Assembly (NCBI GenBank): GCA_007125875.1
Contig: SLCI01000216.1
Coordinates: forward strand, 1 to 23,297
DNA: 23,297 bases
DNA from: Kiritimatiellia bacterium
GTDB taxonomy: Bacteria > Verrucomicrobiota > Kiritimatiellia > SLAD01
Reading direction: 5' to 3'
Shown here piece after piece: positions 13,563 through 21,495 of this stretch (positions are counted from its first letter, which is position 1; every line of letters starts with the position of its first letter). Both the position numbers and the translations under genes were made by a program. Under the pieces are notes generated by a model. The model did not search any database and was not told where the DNA came from. It was given only the letters and a program-made list of their open reading frames with translations.

Positions 13563-13793
13563 ATGGATAACAAGGACTTGCTCAGTGAGCGGTTACAAAT
13601 AGAGCGCAAGGTGTTCTTTTTCGATATGAAAGAGAACACGCGCGGGCGTTTTCTGCGCATTACAGAGGATGTCAGTGGGCGACGCGATGCGATTGTGATC
13701 CCCGCCAGTGGTTTGCGTGAATTTTCCGAAATTCTAAACCGCATCGTAGCGGATCCGGCAGCAGCTGAGGAGTCCACATCGAATGAAGATTGA
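13563..13793 (+). CDS. PUR-alpha-like single-stranded nucleic acid-binding protein (DUF3276)
   Basis: A 76-residue protein. Residues about 14-62 match the single PUR repeat of bacterial PurA-like (DUF3276) proteins: ERKVFFFDMKENTRGRFLRI at 14-33 followed by RRDAIVIPASG (40-50) and a helix LREFSEILNRI. Bacterial members fold as one PUR domain that dimerises and binds single-stranded DNA and RNA; no enzyme activity is expected. They are common in Bacteroidota, spirochaetes and PVC bacteria. The ATG at 13563 has a GGAGGAAGG seven bases upstream; a start at 13530 would add eleven polar residues and has no such site. It overlaps psuG by 11 bases, so the two are translationally coupled. Confidence 0.85.
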   Translation: MDNKDLLSERLQIERKVFFFDMKENTRGRFLRITEDVSGRRDAIVIPASGLREFSEILNRIVADPAAAEESTSNED

Positions 13794-14676
13794 GTGTTCC
13801 CCCGAGGTTGCGCGTGCCCTAGCGGAGCGGGCGCCGGTGGTGGCCTTGGAAAGCACCTTAATCACGCATGGGTTACCCCATCCGATTAATGTAGAGGTGG
13901 CCCGGGCGCTGGAGGCCGTGATTCGAGAGCAAGGAGCCACGCCAGCGACGATTGCCGTGCTGCAAGGGCGCATTTGCGTAGGCCTAACCGACAACGAATT
14001 GACTCAACTGGCGGAAGCCGATCAGGTGCGCAAATGTAGTCGACGTGATTTGCCGATCGTCGTCGCTCGCGGCGAATTTGGTGCCACGACGGTATGCGGC
14101 ACGATGTTGATCGCCCATGCCGCCGGCATTCGGGTGTTTTCAACGGGTGGCATTGGCGGCGTTCATCGCGGACATCCTTTGGATGTCAGTGCTGACTTGC
14201 TTGAGTTAGGCCGTACGCCTGTGACGGTCGTGTGCGCAGGCGCCAAATCCATTCTGGATTTGCCCTTGACCCTGGAAGTGCTGGAAACGCAGGGGGTGCC
14301 GGTCGTCGGCTATCAAACGGACGAATTCCCCGCCTTCTACTCGCCATCCAGTGATTTGCCGATCGACGTGAACTGTGAATCGCCACGGGAGGTCGCTGCC
14401 TTGATGCGTGTCCGAGATCGTTTAGGACTTTCCGCCGGGCTGTTGGTCACGGTGCCGATTCCTGCCGAGCATGCGCTGCCCCATGATGAGATCGAAGAAG
14501 CGATTCAGAAAGCACTTGAGGAGGCGGACGCCAAAGATATTCGTGGTAAGGAAGTGACGCCTTTCCTGCTCGCTCGGGTCAGTGAGTTGACGGGAGAGGC
14601 GAGTCAGAGCGCCAATATCGCCCTGTTGAAAAACAATGCGCGGGTTGCGGCAGAAATCGCTCTGGCTCACGGGTAA
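13783..14676 (+). CDS. psuG: Pseudouridine-5'-phosphate glycosidase
   Basis: A 297-residue protein closely resembling PsuG/YeiN. The motif VVALESTLITHGLP (19-32) carries the catalytic Glu (E23), VRKCSRRDLP (82-91) a conserved Lys (K84), STGGIGGVHRG (120-130) the phosphate/sugar loop, and CAGAKSILDLP (151-161) the Lys (K155) that in E. coli PsuG forms the covalent sugar adduct. The enzyme reversibly splits pseudouridine 5'-phosphate into uracil and ribose 5-phosphate, usually after phosphorylation by the kinase PsuK. No psuK gene is present here; that activity would have to be encoded elsewhere. The gene starts inside the PUR-like gene, and its last 10 bases overlap the convergent DUF429 gene. 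Confidence 0.95.
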   Translation: MKIECSPEVARALAERAPVVALESTLITHGLPHPINVEVARALEAVIREQGATPATIAVLQGRICVGLTDNELTQLAEADQVRKCSRRDLPIVVARGEFGATTVCGTMLIAHAAGIRVFSTGGIGGVHRGHPLDVSADLLELGRTPVTVVCAGAKSILDLPLTLEVLETQGVPVVGYQTDEFPAFYSPSSDLPIDVNCESPREVAALMRVRDRLGLSAGLLVTVPIPAEHALPHDEIEEAIQKALEEADAKDIRGKEVTPFLLARVSELTGEASQSANIALLKNNARVAAEIALAHG

Positions 14677-15515
14677 CGATTGTCGTCCAATCGAGGAATC
14701 CAGATGGCGGCGTCCTCATCGCCAAAGCCTTCAATCTGTTTTTCCGCATAGCATACGCCAATCCACGCGCAGACGGCGGCATCCAGTGCATCCTCATAGC
14801 GCTTGATTGCGCTAAGCGTCGTGATTTTGGCCGGCACGATTTGTGGGAGCGAGCTGATATGTCGACTCAACGCTTGATTGATGCGTCGCAGTTCGCCGCA
14901 AATAGCGTCGATTCGCTCTTGCCGGGATAGTTCTGGCCAGTATTTACCTGCCCGCGAGGCTTTGTATGGCACGCGATAGCTGGCTTCGAGCAGCATCATC
15001 ACGGCGGGATGCGGATAGACTTCCAAGATTGCGGGACAGGGAGGCGATCCGTCGAGTGTCGCGAGTGGAAAGCCGGCATTGCTCCATGCCTCGCGAAGGC
15101 GATCACTCATGGGGCCTGGGCGCTCGGGCAGCGGGGAATGCGTGCCACAGCCGAATCGGCCATACCGGCGGGTAACCTGATTATCGGCTTTGCGGCGGGC
15201 CCGTACAGGAGAGCGAGCCAGTGGAATATCCAAGGCAACCACTTGAAGCTGACCTTGCGGACACCATCGCTTGATGGCTTGCATAATTTCCGGCACAGAA
15301 ATTTCGCCGCCCTCGGGGCGCTGCGTCCAGTCAAGGGCTTGAGTCGTTGGCCCTTGCAAGAAAGCGTTCAGGTCAGGAGTTAATGCGATGCATTCCCAGG
15401 CTTCGCGCTGCTTGGCCAGCAGACAGACGCCGGTGGGTTGTCGGACCGTCCAGGCGGCATCGATGCCCAGCACCAGATCAGCGTTTCGCGACGGCTTTTT
15501 TGGTGATGCGGACAT
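14667..15515 (-). CDS. DUF429 predicted RNase H-like nuclease
   Basis: A 282-residue protein from the ATG at 15515. It starts the DUF429 domain with LVLGIDAAW (about 14-22), has a second acidic strand VVALDIPLARSPVRARRKAD near 92-111, the YGRFGCGTHSP turn, an EVYPHPAVM motif near 165-173, YKASRAGKYWP, and a C-terminal DALDAAVCAW helix. The family is predicted to have an RNase H-like fold with acidic active-site residues; its substrate is unknown. The start overlaps the CBS gene by 38 bases. An in-frame TTG at 15521 and a GTG just after the CBS stop are alternatives, and no start has a good ribosome binding site. It is the last gene of the phoH run. Confidence 0.8.
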   Translation of the reverse strand: MSASPKKPSRNADLVLGIDAAWTVRQPTGVCLLAKQREAWECIALTPDLNAFLQGPTTQALDWTQRPEGGEISVPEIMQAIKRWCPQGQLQVVALDIPLARSPVRARRKADNQVTRRYGRFGCGTHSPLPERPGPMSDRLREAWSNAGFPLATLDGSPPCPAILEVYPHPAVMMLLEASYRVPYKASRAGKYWPELSRQERIDAICGELRRINQALSRHISSLPQIVPAKITTLSAIKRYEDALDAAVCAWIGVCYAEKQIEGFGDEDAAIWIPRLDDNRYP

Positions 15516-16722
15516 TAACAATGCGATTGGCTACAGCGGTTTGAATGCGGATCTCCACGTCATCCAGCTCGATCGTTTCGCCCGGTCGCGGAATCTGGCC
15601 GAGCTGTTGGAAGATGAATCCGCCAACGGAATCATAGTCGTCATCCTCGGGAATAGCGATCTTTAGGGCCTCGTTAATCTCATAGACCGGTTCGCGGGCA
15701 TCAACGAGGTAAGAGCCGTCCGGTAACTCCTGAATCTTCTTCTCGGCGCTATCGTATTCATCATGAATTTCGCCCACCAGTTCCTCGATGATATCCTCCA
15801 TCGTCACCAAGCCTGCGGTGCCACCATATTCGTCTACCACCAGGGCGAGGTGTGCGCGGGCGGTGCGCATCAAGCGGAATAAGTCATCGATCGGCATAGA
15901 CTCGGGCACAAACGTGACTTTGTTGCAGAGCGAGGCCACTTTGCGATCGCCTTTGTTTTCACTGAGCGAGCGCAGCAGGTCCTTTACGTGCACCACGCCA
16001 CGAATATCGTCGAGGCTCTCGGCATACACGGGAAAGCGAGAGTTGGTCGATTGCTTCGACTTTTCGATACATTCCGAAATCGTAGCGTTGAATTCAAAGG
16101 CATGGACGTCGACGCGATGCGTCATAATTTCTCGTGTCGATGTCTCGCCAAACTCCAGCACGCTACGAATCATTTCTCGTTCAGTGTCCTCTAGATCGCC
16201 TGAATGTTCGTCGTCAACGAGGGAGATAATCTCATCCTCGGAGGAGGGACGATTGCTATCCTCGGATTGCGAACGGAAAAGGCGCGTCAATGATCGCTCT
16301 GTACCCGCGATTAGCAACGCGAGTGGATAGCAGAGCGCTGTCCAGGCGGCCACCAACGGCAGAAAGGTGCTAGCGATGCGATCGGAGTAGCTCTCCGCCA
16401 AAGCCACAGGTAATACATGCAGCATCAGAATGGAGCCCAATAAAAGGAGAATACCGCGTCCGATCAGTTCGCCGCTGGTCAGTGTGCCTAGCCCAGTGAA
16501 GAGCAGGAACACGGCCATCAAGAACAGTGCGCCGAGCAGAACCAAGAGCGAAGCGCAGAGGCTGGACCAACGTGTGGTCCAAAAGCGAAAACGCGCGGTC
16601 TGGGGATATTTCTCCAAGAAACGAGGAATCCCTGCGTCTCCGGCTTGACGGAAGGACAGGTGCAAACTCGCAACGAGTCCCGATCCGATCAGCAGTAGTA
16701 AGCCCATCAGAATATTACTCAT
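15478..16722 (-). CDS. CNNM/CBS/CorC-HlyC domain membrane protein (hemolysin-like)
   Basis: A 414-residue protein with the usual order: an N-terminal membrane domain with about four helices (roughly 3-20, 52-77, 90-108, 120-140), an acidic linker, a CBS pair (about 200-325) and a C-terminal CorC_HlyC domain (about 335-410). Diagnostic motifs are REIMTHRVDV near 197-206, HVKDLL near 249, VVDEYGGTAGLVTMEDIIEELVGEIHDE (about 295-322) and DDYDSVGGFIF. Such proteins are linked to magnesium or cobalt efflux and to envelope tolerance. The ATG overlaps the ybeY stop by four bases (ATGA). The order ybeY-CBS/CorC is widely conserved, which supports the call. The ion cannot be read from the sequence. 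Confidence 0.9.
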   Translation of the reverse strand: MSNILMGLLLLIGSGLVASLHLSFRQAGDAGIPRFLEKYPQTARFRFWTTRWSSLCASLLVLLGALFLMAVFLLFTGLGTLTSGELIGRGILLLLGSILMLHVLPVALAESYSDRIASTFLPLVAAWTALCYPLALLIAGTERSLTRLFRSQSEDSNRPSSEDEIISLVDDEHSGDLEDTEREMIRSVLEFGETSTREIMTHRVDVHAFEFNATISECIEKSKQSTNSRFPVYAESLDDIRGVVHVKDLLRSLSENKGDRKVASLCNKVTFVPESMPIDDLFRLMRTARAHLALVVDEYGGTAGLVTMEDIIEELVGEIHDEYDSAEKKIQELPDGSYLVDAREPVYEINEALKIAIPEDDDYDSVGGFIFQQLGQIPRPGETIELDDVEIRIQTAVANRIVNVRITKKAVAKR

Positions 16723-17210
16723 GACCGCTCTCCGCTACTCGCTTGAGGCCAGATCGGATTGATCAGCCCCTCGGCAGCCGCTGCATCCAGCCAGCGTGTC
16801 TCAACCCGCCGCATCTGCTGTTTTAGCGCAGGAGTGGAATCATCAGCACCCGTTAAGTGCTGGCAGCCATGCGCGATATAAAGCGCCAGCTCGCGAGCCG
16901 GGCCATTGAAACGCGCACCTTGCTCCAGGGCCTGCTCGGCATTCACGATCACTTCGCCCGACGACGTGTCATCGATCGGCGGGGTGGGCGGATACGCGAA
17001 GCTAATCACATCGGTAGACTGCGCCGTGCCAAAGCTCGCCTCATGAATCTGTGCCATGCCGGCATGATCCGTGATGATCAATGAGAGGTGCCCCCAAGAT
17101 GTTGCAGGATCAAGCGTTTTCACTTGTTGCATGATCCAGCGAGCGTACGCCTTCACCGGACGGATAGGTAATTTGATCCGTGACTGTTGATTGCTTATTT
17201 CGATCTTCAT
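16719..17210 (-). CDS. ybeY: YbeY endoribonuclease, third metal ligand Asp
   Basis: A 163-residue protein with the YbeY pattern: TDVISFAYP at 66-74, GEVIVN near 85-90 and the metal motif HGCQHLTGADD at 114-124. In E. coli the three ligands are H114, H118 and H124; here positions 114 and 118 are His and 124 is Asp. YbeY is a metal-dependent RNase for 16S rRNA 3' maturation and ribosome quality control. The Arg that often precedes the TDVLSF motif is replaced by Phe. I keep the ATG at 17210 because the following MKIEISNQQ fits the family N-terminus; it overlaps the HD gene by 101 bases. The stop overlaps the next gene by four bases. Confidence 0.9.
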   Translation of the reverse strand: MKIEISNQQSRIKLPIRPVKAYARWIMQQVKTLDPATSWGHLSLIITDHAGMAQIHEASFGTAQSTDVISFAYPPTPPIDDTSSGEVIVNAEQALEQGARFNGPARELALYIAHGCQHLTGADDSTPALKQQMRRVETRWLDAAAAEGLINPIWPQASSGERS

Positions 17211-18819
17211 CTTTCGGGTACGGCACCCGGCCGTGCAGCATATTCGTCAATGTGAATACAAAGGAGCGTTTAATGGCGGTTAATTGCGCAAAGGTCAAAT
17301 CACAATCATCGAGCTGATGATCATGTAGGCGCGAATCGACGATGTCATCGACGAGATGCTCGATACGGCTCGGGGTAGGCTTGTCCATCGAGCGCGAGGC
17401 CGCCTCGACGCTATCCGCGAGCAAAAGGATGCCCATTTCGGGCGTGCGCGGGCGTGGTCCGGGATATCGGAAGTCGGTATCGCTTAATTCCCGCCCATTT
17501 CGCTGGTCCGCGCTTTCCTCGCCCTTCTGTTGTTTGGCGCGATGATAGAAGTAAGCCACGAGACCCGTGCCATGATGCTGCTCAATCGCCTCAATGATGG
17601 GGCCGGGCAATTTGGCTCGTCGCGCCATGCTGACGCCTTCCTTGACGTGCGATATGATCACCAGCGTGCTCATGCTCGGCGTCAGATCATCGTGTGGGTT
17701 TTCGCGAAATTGGGTGTTCTCGACGAAAAATTCCGGTTTCGTGAGTTTACCAATGTCATGGTAATAGGCACACACGCGCACCAGCATGGCATTCGCACCG
17801 ATTTCGCGGGCAGCGGACTGAGCCAGGTGCGATACCATTAAACTATGATGATAGGTGCCGGGCGCTTCTAAGGCCAAACGCTGCAGCAGGGGATTACCCA
17901 TATCGGAAAGTTCCAGCAGCGTGATGTCCGTTGTGATATCGAATAGGGCCTCGAACATCGGCAAGAAAAGCAGCGTGATCAGCGCAACAATCACGCCCAT
18001 GATCAAGCTGACACCGCTTTGAATCAGGATCAAATTAGCCGGCAATTGCACCAGTAGCGCGATGCTGAATCCGTAGATTGCTTGAGCTCCGCCGATGGCC
18101 AAACCGATTCGCACCATACGGGACCGCCGCCGCACATCTCGAGCCATAAAGGCCGACACAATGGTCGCCAGTAAGCCCATCGCAAAGATGGCAAAACTAC
18201 CGTCAAACAGGATGGCCGCAGCAAAACTGGTCCATACGCCTGCCACGATTGCCGCGGCTGGGCCAACCAGAATGGTGGTGAGTAGTGGCGCAAACGATAG
18301 GGGCAAGAGATACGGCACCGGCAAGACGGTAGGGAACCCAGGCTGTTCGGCCGCGTAGCGTAACAAGCTGATGGCGAGAATGTTCAGCAAGGTAACCACA
18401 ATCAATAAGAGAATTCGCGAAGGGGAAGCGGTTAAGTCGGGGCGACTGATCCGCAACAGGCCGCCGCAGATGAAAAGGGCCACCAACAAAAGGAGGGCGC
18501 GACCGACCCAGGTAAACCGGGCATCAAACGGCGCGCTCAAGCTGTCTTCGGTGATCCCAAAAACGGCTAGCACTGAATCCGCGTCCCGCAGCTGATCATC
18601 GGCGACGAAAGCCGTCGCGGCGCGCGTTGCCGTTTCATCCTGACGAGCCTCGGTGCTCGCGAGGAATTGAAAGATCAGAATAACCGCTACCCAGAGCGCC
18701 ATGGCGAGCCAGAGCGGAGCCCACCGAATGACGCGGGCACTCGGCTCGGCCTTCGGCTTGTGCAATCGTGACTGAATACGAACGCGTTTTAAGTGCGCAT
18801 CTTTGAGCTTATTAAACAT
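17110..18819 (-). CDS. 7TM-HD phosphohydrolase (PgpH-like), short periplasmic part
   Basis: A 569-residue protein. Helix 1 spans about 34-53; a short exterior stretch of about 50 residues follows, then roughly seven membrane helices from 104 to 290, then a cytoplasmic HD domain. Metal and catalytic motifs are GTYHHS (321-326), HDIGK (354-358), HVKEG (391-395), EQHHGTG (413-419) and ADSVEAASR. Related PgpH proteins hydrolyse c-di-AMP; that activity is inferred here. The large extracellular 7TMR-HDED domain of full-length PgpH is missing, so the sensing part is reduced. The C-terminal 33 residues (537-569) are encoded in the same DNA as the start of ybeY. phoH ends six bases before the start, giving a compact phoH-pgpH-ybeY group. 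Confidence 0.88.
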   Translation of the reverse strand: MFNKLKDAHLKRVRIQSRLHKPKAEPSARVIRWAPLWLAMALWVAVILIFQFLASTEARQDETATRAATAFVADDQLRDADSVLAVFGITEDSLSAPFDARFTWVGRALLLLVALFICGGLLRISRPDLTASPSRILLLIVVTLLNILAISLLRYAAEQPGFPTVLPVPYLLPLSFAPLLTTILVGPAAAIVAGVWTSFAAAILFDGSFAIFAMGLLATIVSAFMARDVRRRSRMVRIGLAIGGAQAIYGFSIALLVQLPANLILIQSGVSLIMGVIVALITLLFLPMFEALFDITTDITLLELSDMGNPLLQRLALEAPGTYHHSLMVSHLAQSAAREIGANAMLVRVCAYYHDIGKLTKPEFFVENTQFRENPHDDLTPSMSTLVIISHVKEGVSMARRAKLPGPIIEAIEQHHGTGLVAYFYHRAKQQKGEESADQRNGRELSDTDFRYPGPRPRTPEMGILLLADSVEAASRSMDKPTPSRIEHLVDDIVDSRLHDHQLDDCDLTFAQLTAIKRSFVFTLTNMLHGRVPYPKDEDRNKQSTVTDQITYPSGEGVRSLDHATSENA

Positions 18820-18825
18820 GCCGAA

Positions 18826-19815
18826 TTACTTGTCCCTCGCCATATCGTGCGGTGCCGCTCCGTTCCCCTCGCGTGTGTCGCGATACGCACGAATGATCTG
18901 TTGCACGAGTGCATGACGCACTACGTCGCCATCGCCCATCTCAATAATAGCAATGCCGTCCACGTCTTTTAGCGTATGTTTGGCTTCAGCGAGGCCGGAT
19001 TGCTTGCTTGATGGTAGGTCAATCTGTGATAGATCCCCGGTAATAACACACTTGGAATCAAAACCCAGACGCGTCAGAAACATCAGCATTTGTTCCCGTG
19101 TCGTATTCTGCGCTTCGTCCAAGATGATAAACGAATGATTGAGCGTGCGGCCGCGCATATACGCCAGTGGCGCGACCTCAATGATGCCGCGCTCGACATA
19201 GCGCTCGATGTCTTCGGCTGGCATCATGTCATGCAGGGCATCGTAGAGCGGGCGGAGATAGGGCAATACTTTTTGCTGAATATCGCCCGGGAGAAAGCCC
19301 AATGCTTCACCGGCCTCAATCGCCGGACGCGTCAGGATAATGCGGCCGACCTCATTTTTCAGGAGTGTGGAAACCGCCATCGCCATCGCTAAATAGGTTT
19401 TGCCCGTTCCCGCCGGGCCAATCCCGAAAGTGACATCGCTCTGGCGGATTGAATCGACATACATGCGGTGCCCAAAGGTGCGCGGGAAAATAGGGGATTT
19501 GCCGGTCGCGACCTCGATACGTGCCTGGTATAGCGCATTCAAATCCTGTTCCCGACCTGCCAGCACCTGTTGCATTGTGTAAATAATCCCTTGCTCTTTC
19601 AGCAGTACTCCTTGATCGCGGGCATGCCGCAATAACTCGAAAAAGCGACAAGCTTGATCGACCTTCTCGCTGGGCCCCAAAACGCGTAACCAGACGTCGC
19701 GGGCAGTTAAACGCACATCAAAAGCCGACTCAATCCGCTTGAGGATGTCGACTTGGTGTCCCGCGATATCACGCGCTTCACGCGCGTTTGTAAAGTGAAT
19801 CGTCTCTTCCTTCAT
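18826..19815 (-). CDS. phoH: PhoH-family ATPase
   Basis: A 329-residue protein with a KH-like N-terminal region (about 5-60) and a helicase-like ATPase core. Walker A is GPAGTGKT at 133-140, Walker B lies in FIILDEAQN, and ITGDLSQIDLP and a final RHALVQQIIRAY segment match PhoH. PhoH proteins are cytoplasmic ATPases connected with RNA metabolism and ribosome maturation; PhoH and YbeY are often neighbours, as here. No good ribosome binding site precedes the ATG, and a perfect 8-bp hairpin lies about 30-50 bases upstream in the leader. It leads the run phoH, HD phosphohydrolase, ybeY, CBS/CorC, DUF429. The gene diverges from the TolC gene across a 174-base gap. Confidence 0.93.
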   Translation of the reverse strand: MKEETIHFTNAREARDIAGHQVDILKRIESAFDVRLTARDVWLRVLGPSEKVDQACRFFELLRHARDQGVLLKEQGIIYTMQQVLAGREQDLNALYQARIEVATGKSPIFPRTFGHRMYVDSIRQSDVTFGIGPAGTGKTYLAMAMAVSTLLKNEVGRIILTRPAIEAGEALGFLPGDIQQKVLPYLRPLYDALHDMMPAEDIERYVERGIIEVAPLAYMRGRTLNHSFIILDEAQNTTREQMLMFLTRLGFDSKCVITGDLSQIDLPSSKQSGLAEAKHTLKDVDGIAIIEMGDGDVVRHALVQQIIRAYRDTREGNGAAPHDMARDK

Positions 19816-19843
19816 GCTGGATCAGCAGGCGAGTTGCACGACA

Positions 19844-19864
19844 GCTTGCTGATTGCCAGCAAGC
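19844..19864. repeat. Hairpin in the phoH leader
   Basis: GCTTGCTG (19844-19851) and CAGCAAGC (19857-19864) form a perfect 8-bp stem with a 5-base loop, 28 bases upstream of the phoH start. No T-tract follows on either strand. It may stabilise or regulate the phoH message, or be an operator; neither is shown. The rest of 19816-19989 has no gene. Confidence 0.45.
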
Positions 19865-19989
19865 GAGCCCAAAACTTTGCAGGTTGGGGGAGGTAGCAAA
19901 CTTATCCAATTGCGATTATCATTCACGGTGGCAAGGATACGTCGAATAGCCCACAATGTACAGCAAGGAATCGAGGCTCCAATCGACCC

Positions 19990-21495
19990 ATGGTGCAGTT
20001 AGGAATGAAAAAGTTTCGAAAAATAACCGTAAAATTGACGATTTATTGGGCCGTTGGCGTGCTCCTGATGAGCTATACCGCCGTTGCGCAAGGGGACAAC
20101 CATGTCCTGTTAACGCTTGATGAATCCATTGAATGGGCGTTGGCAGAAGGCGAATCGGTCATTAGTGCACGTCTCCGTAGCCTCGTGGCGCAGGCCGATA
20201 CCGAAATTGCTCGGTCTCGCTATGACACGCGCTTTCAAGCATTTGCGCAGTACGAGGATGCTGGCCTGCCCATGCGTGGTAATCCATTGATTCAAGGTTC
20301 GGAGTCCACGGTGGCTGAAGCAGGGCTATTCCGAACACTGTCGCGAGGCACCGATATTGGGCTTCAAACCGATGTGGGACGTTTTCGCTACGATTCGGAG
20401 CCCGGCTTCCCATTGCCCCCGGAACTGACCATGGCTACGACGCGGTTTTCGATCACCCAACCCCTTTGGCGAAACGCATGGGGAGCCTTGGACCGTGCCC
20501 AAAACCGGGCGGCTCAAGCCCGTTTCACTGCCAGCGAGTTAAGTTATGATGACGCGCGCGAAGCGATCGCCGGACTGGTGCACTCTTTGTTTTGGCGGGT
20601 TTATATGGCCGAGGCGAATGCCGAGGCCAATGCACGGTCCCTTGATTGGGCTTCACGGCTGGCCGAGATTAGCGAGCAACGCTATGCGGACCGCTTGATT
20701 GACAAGTCGGACCTCTTATCTGCGCAGGCGGCCGTAGCCATCCGGCAAGCCGAGTCGCTGCAGGATCGCCTGCAAGTCGATCAAGTCCGCCTGCAACTAT
20801 TTGAAGTAATCGGATGGCCCGTTGAGCGATGGAAGGATACGCAATTTGTCTATCCTGACAGCGTAACGGAATCGCTTTTCGCTGAAGAGGATCTCGATGT
20901 GCAAACCGTTTTTGCAGAGGCCCTCAGCCAGCGATCAGACTACCAGGCGCTCAACTACGAGCGAGAAGCGTGGCTGAAAGATGCAGAGATCGCCCGTCAA
21001 GCAGGCCGTCCGGGCGTTGATTTGCAGGCCACCTACGGGGTCGGGGCTGACGGCCCCGGATCTCGCGATGCGTGGGGAACCGATGAGACGGCTTGGTCGG
21101 TGGGCGTCTCTGTGGATGTCGCGATCGGACAACGGGCTGAGCGGGCGCGGCGCGAGCAGGCCCGTTTGAATCAGGAGTTGGTTGAGATTCGGCAGCAGCA
21201 AATGGCTCGGCAGATTTATCGTGAGCTCGCGGAATCGCGGCGCGGTTACGAAGCTGCGCTCGCCAAACGCGAAGCCACGGGCCGCGCGGTGGCGCTTTAT
21301 GAGCGCCGCCTAGCACTGGAGGAGGAGCGTTTGGCGCAAGGACGCAGCACCACCGAGCAGGTGATTCGTTTTCGGGACGAGTTGGAGCGGGCAGAGCATC
21401 AATACATCGTAACCCGCGCAGACTTGGAAATGGCGCAGGCGGCATTCGCGTTAGCGCGTGGAGTATTGTTGGCCGAGCGGGAGATGCGTAGATGA
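19990..21495 (+). CDS. TolC-family outer-membrane efflux protein
   Basis: A 501-residue protein with a signal peptide (hydrophobic residues about 16-30, cleavage near AVA-QG). The mature part has two repeats of the TolC type: LTLDESIEWAL near 42-52 opens the first helical hairpin, beta strands with aromatic residues (QPLWRNAWG) fit the outer-membrane barrel, and long Ala/Arg/Glu/Gln-rich helices, such as 385-440, form the periplasmic tunnel. The family exports drugs or metabolites with an inner-membrane pump and a membrane fusion protein. The ATG at 19990 is taken as the start; one at 20005 is a close alternative. The stop overlaps the RND start by four bases (ATGA), so the two proteins very likely work together. 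Confidence 0.9.
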   Translation: MVQLGMKKFRKITVKLTIYWAVGVLLMSYTAVAQGDNHVLLTLDESIEWALAEGESVISARLRSLVAQADTEIARSRYDTRFQAFAQYEDAGLPMRGNPLIQGSESTVAEAGLFRTLSRGTDIGLQTDVGRFRYDSEPGFPLPPELTMATTRFSITQPLWRNAWGALDRAQNRAAQARFTASELSYDDAREAIAGLVHSLFWRVYMAEANAEANARSLDWASRLAEISEQRYADRLIDKSDLLSAQAAVAIRQAESLQDRLQVDQVRLQLFEVIGWPVERWKDTQFVYPDSVTESLFAEEDLDVQTVFAEALSQRSDYQALNYEREAWLKDAEIARQAGRPGVDLQATYGVGADGPGSRDAWGTDETAWSVGVSVDVAIGQRAERARREQARLNQELVEIRQQQMARQIYRELAESRRGYEAALAKREATGRAVALYERRLALEEERLAQGRSTTEQVIRFRDELERAEHQYIVTRADLEMAQAAFALARGVLLAEREMRR

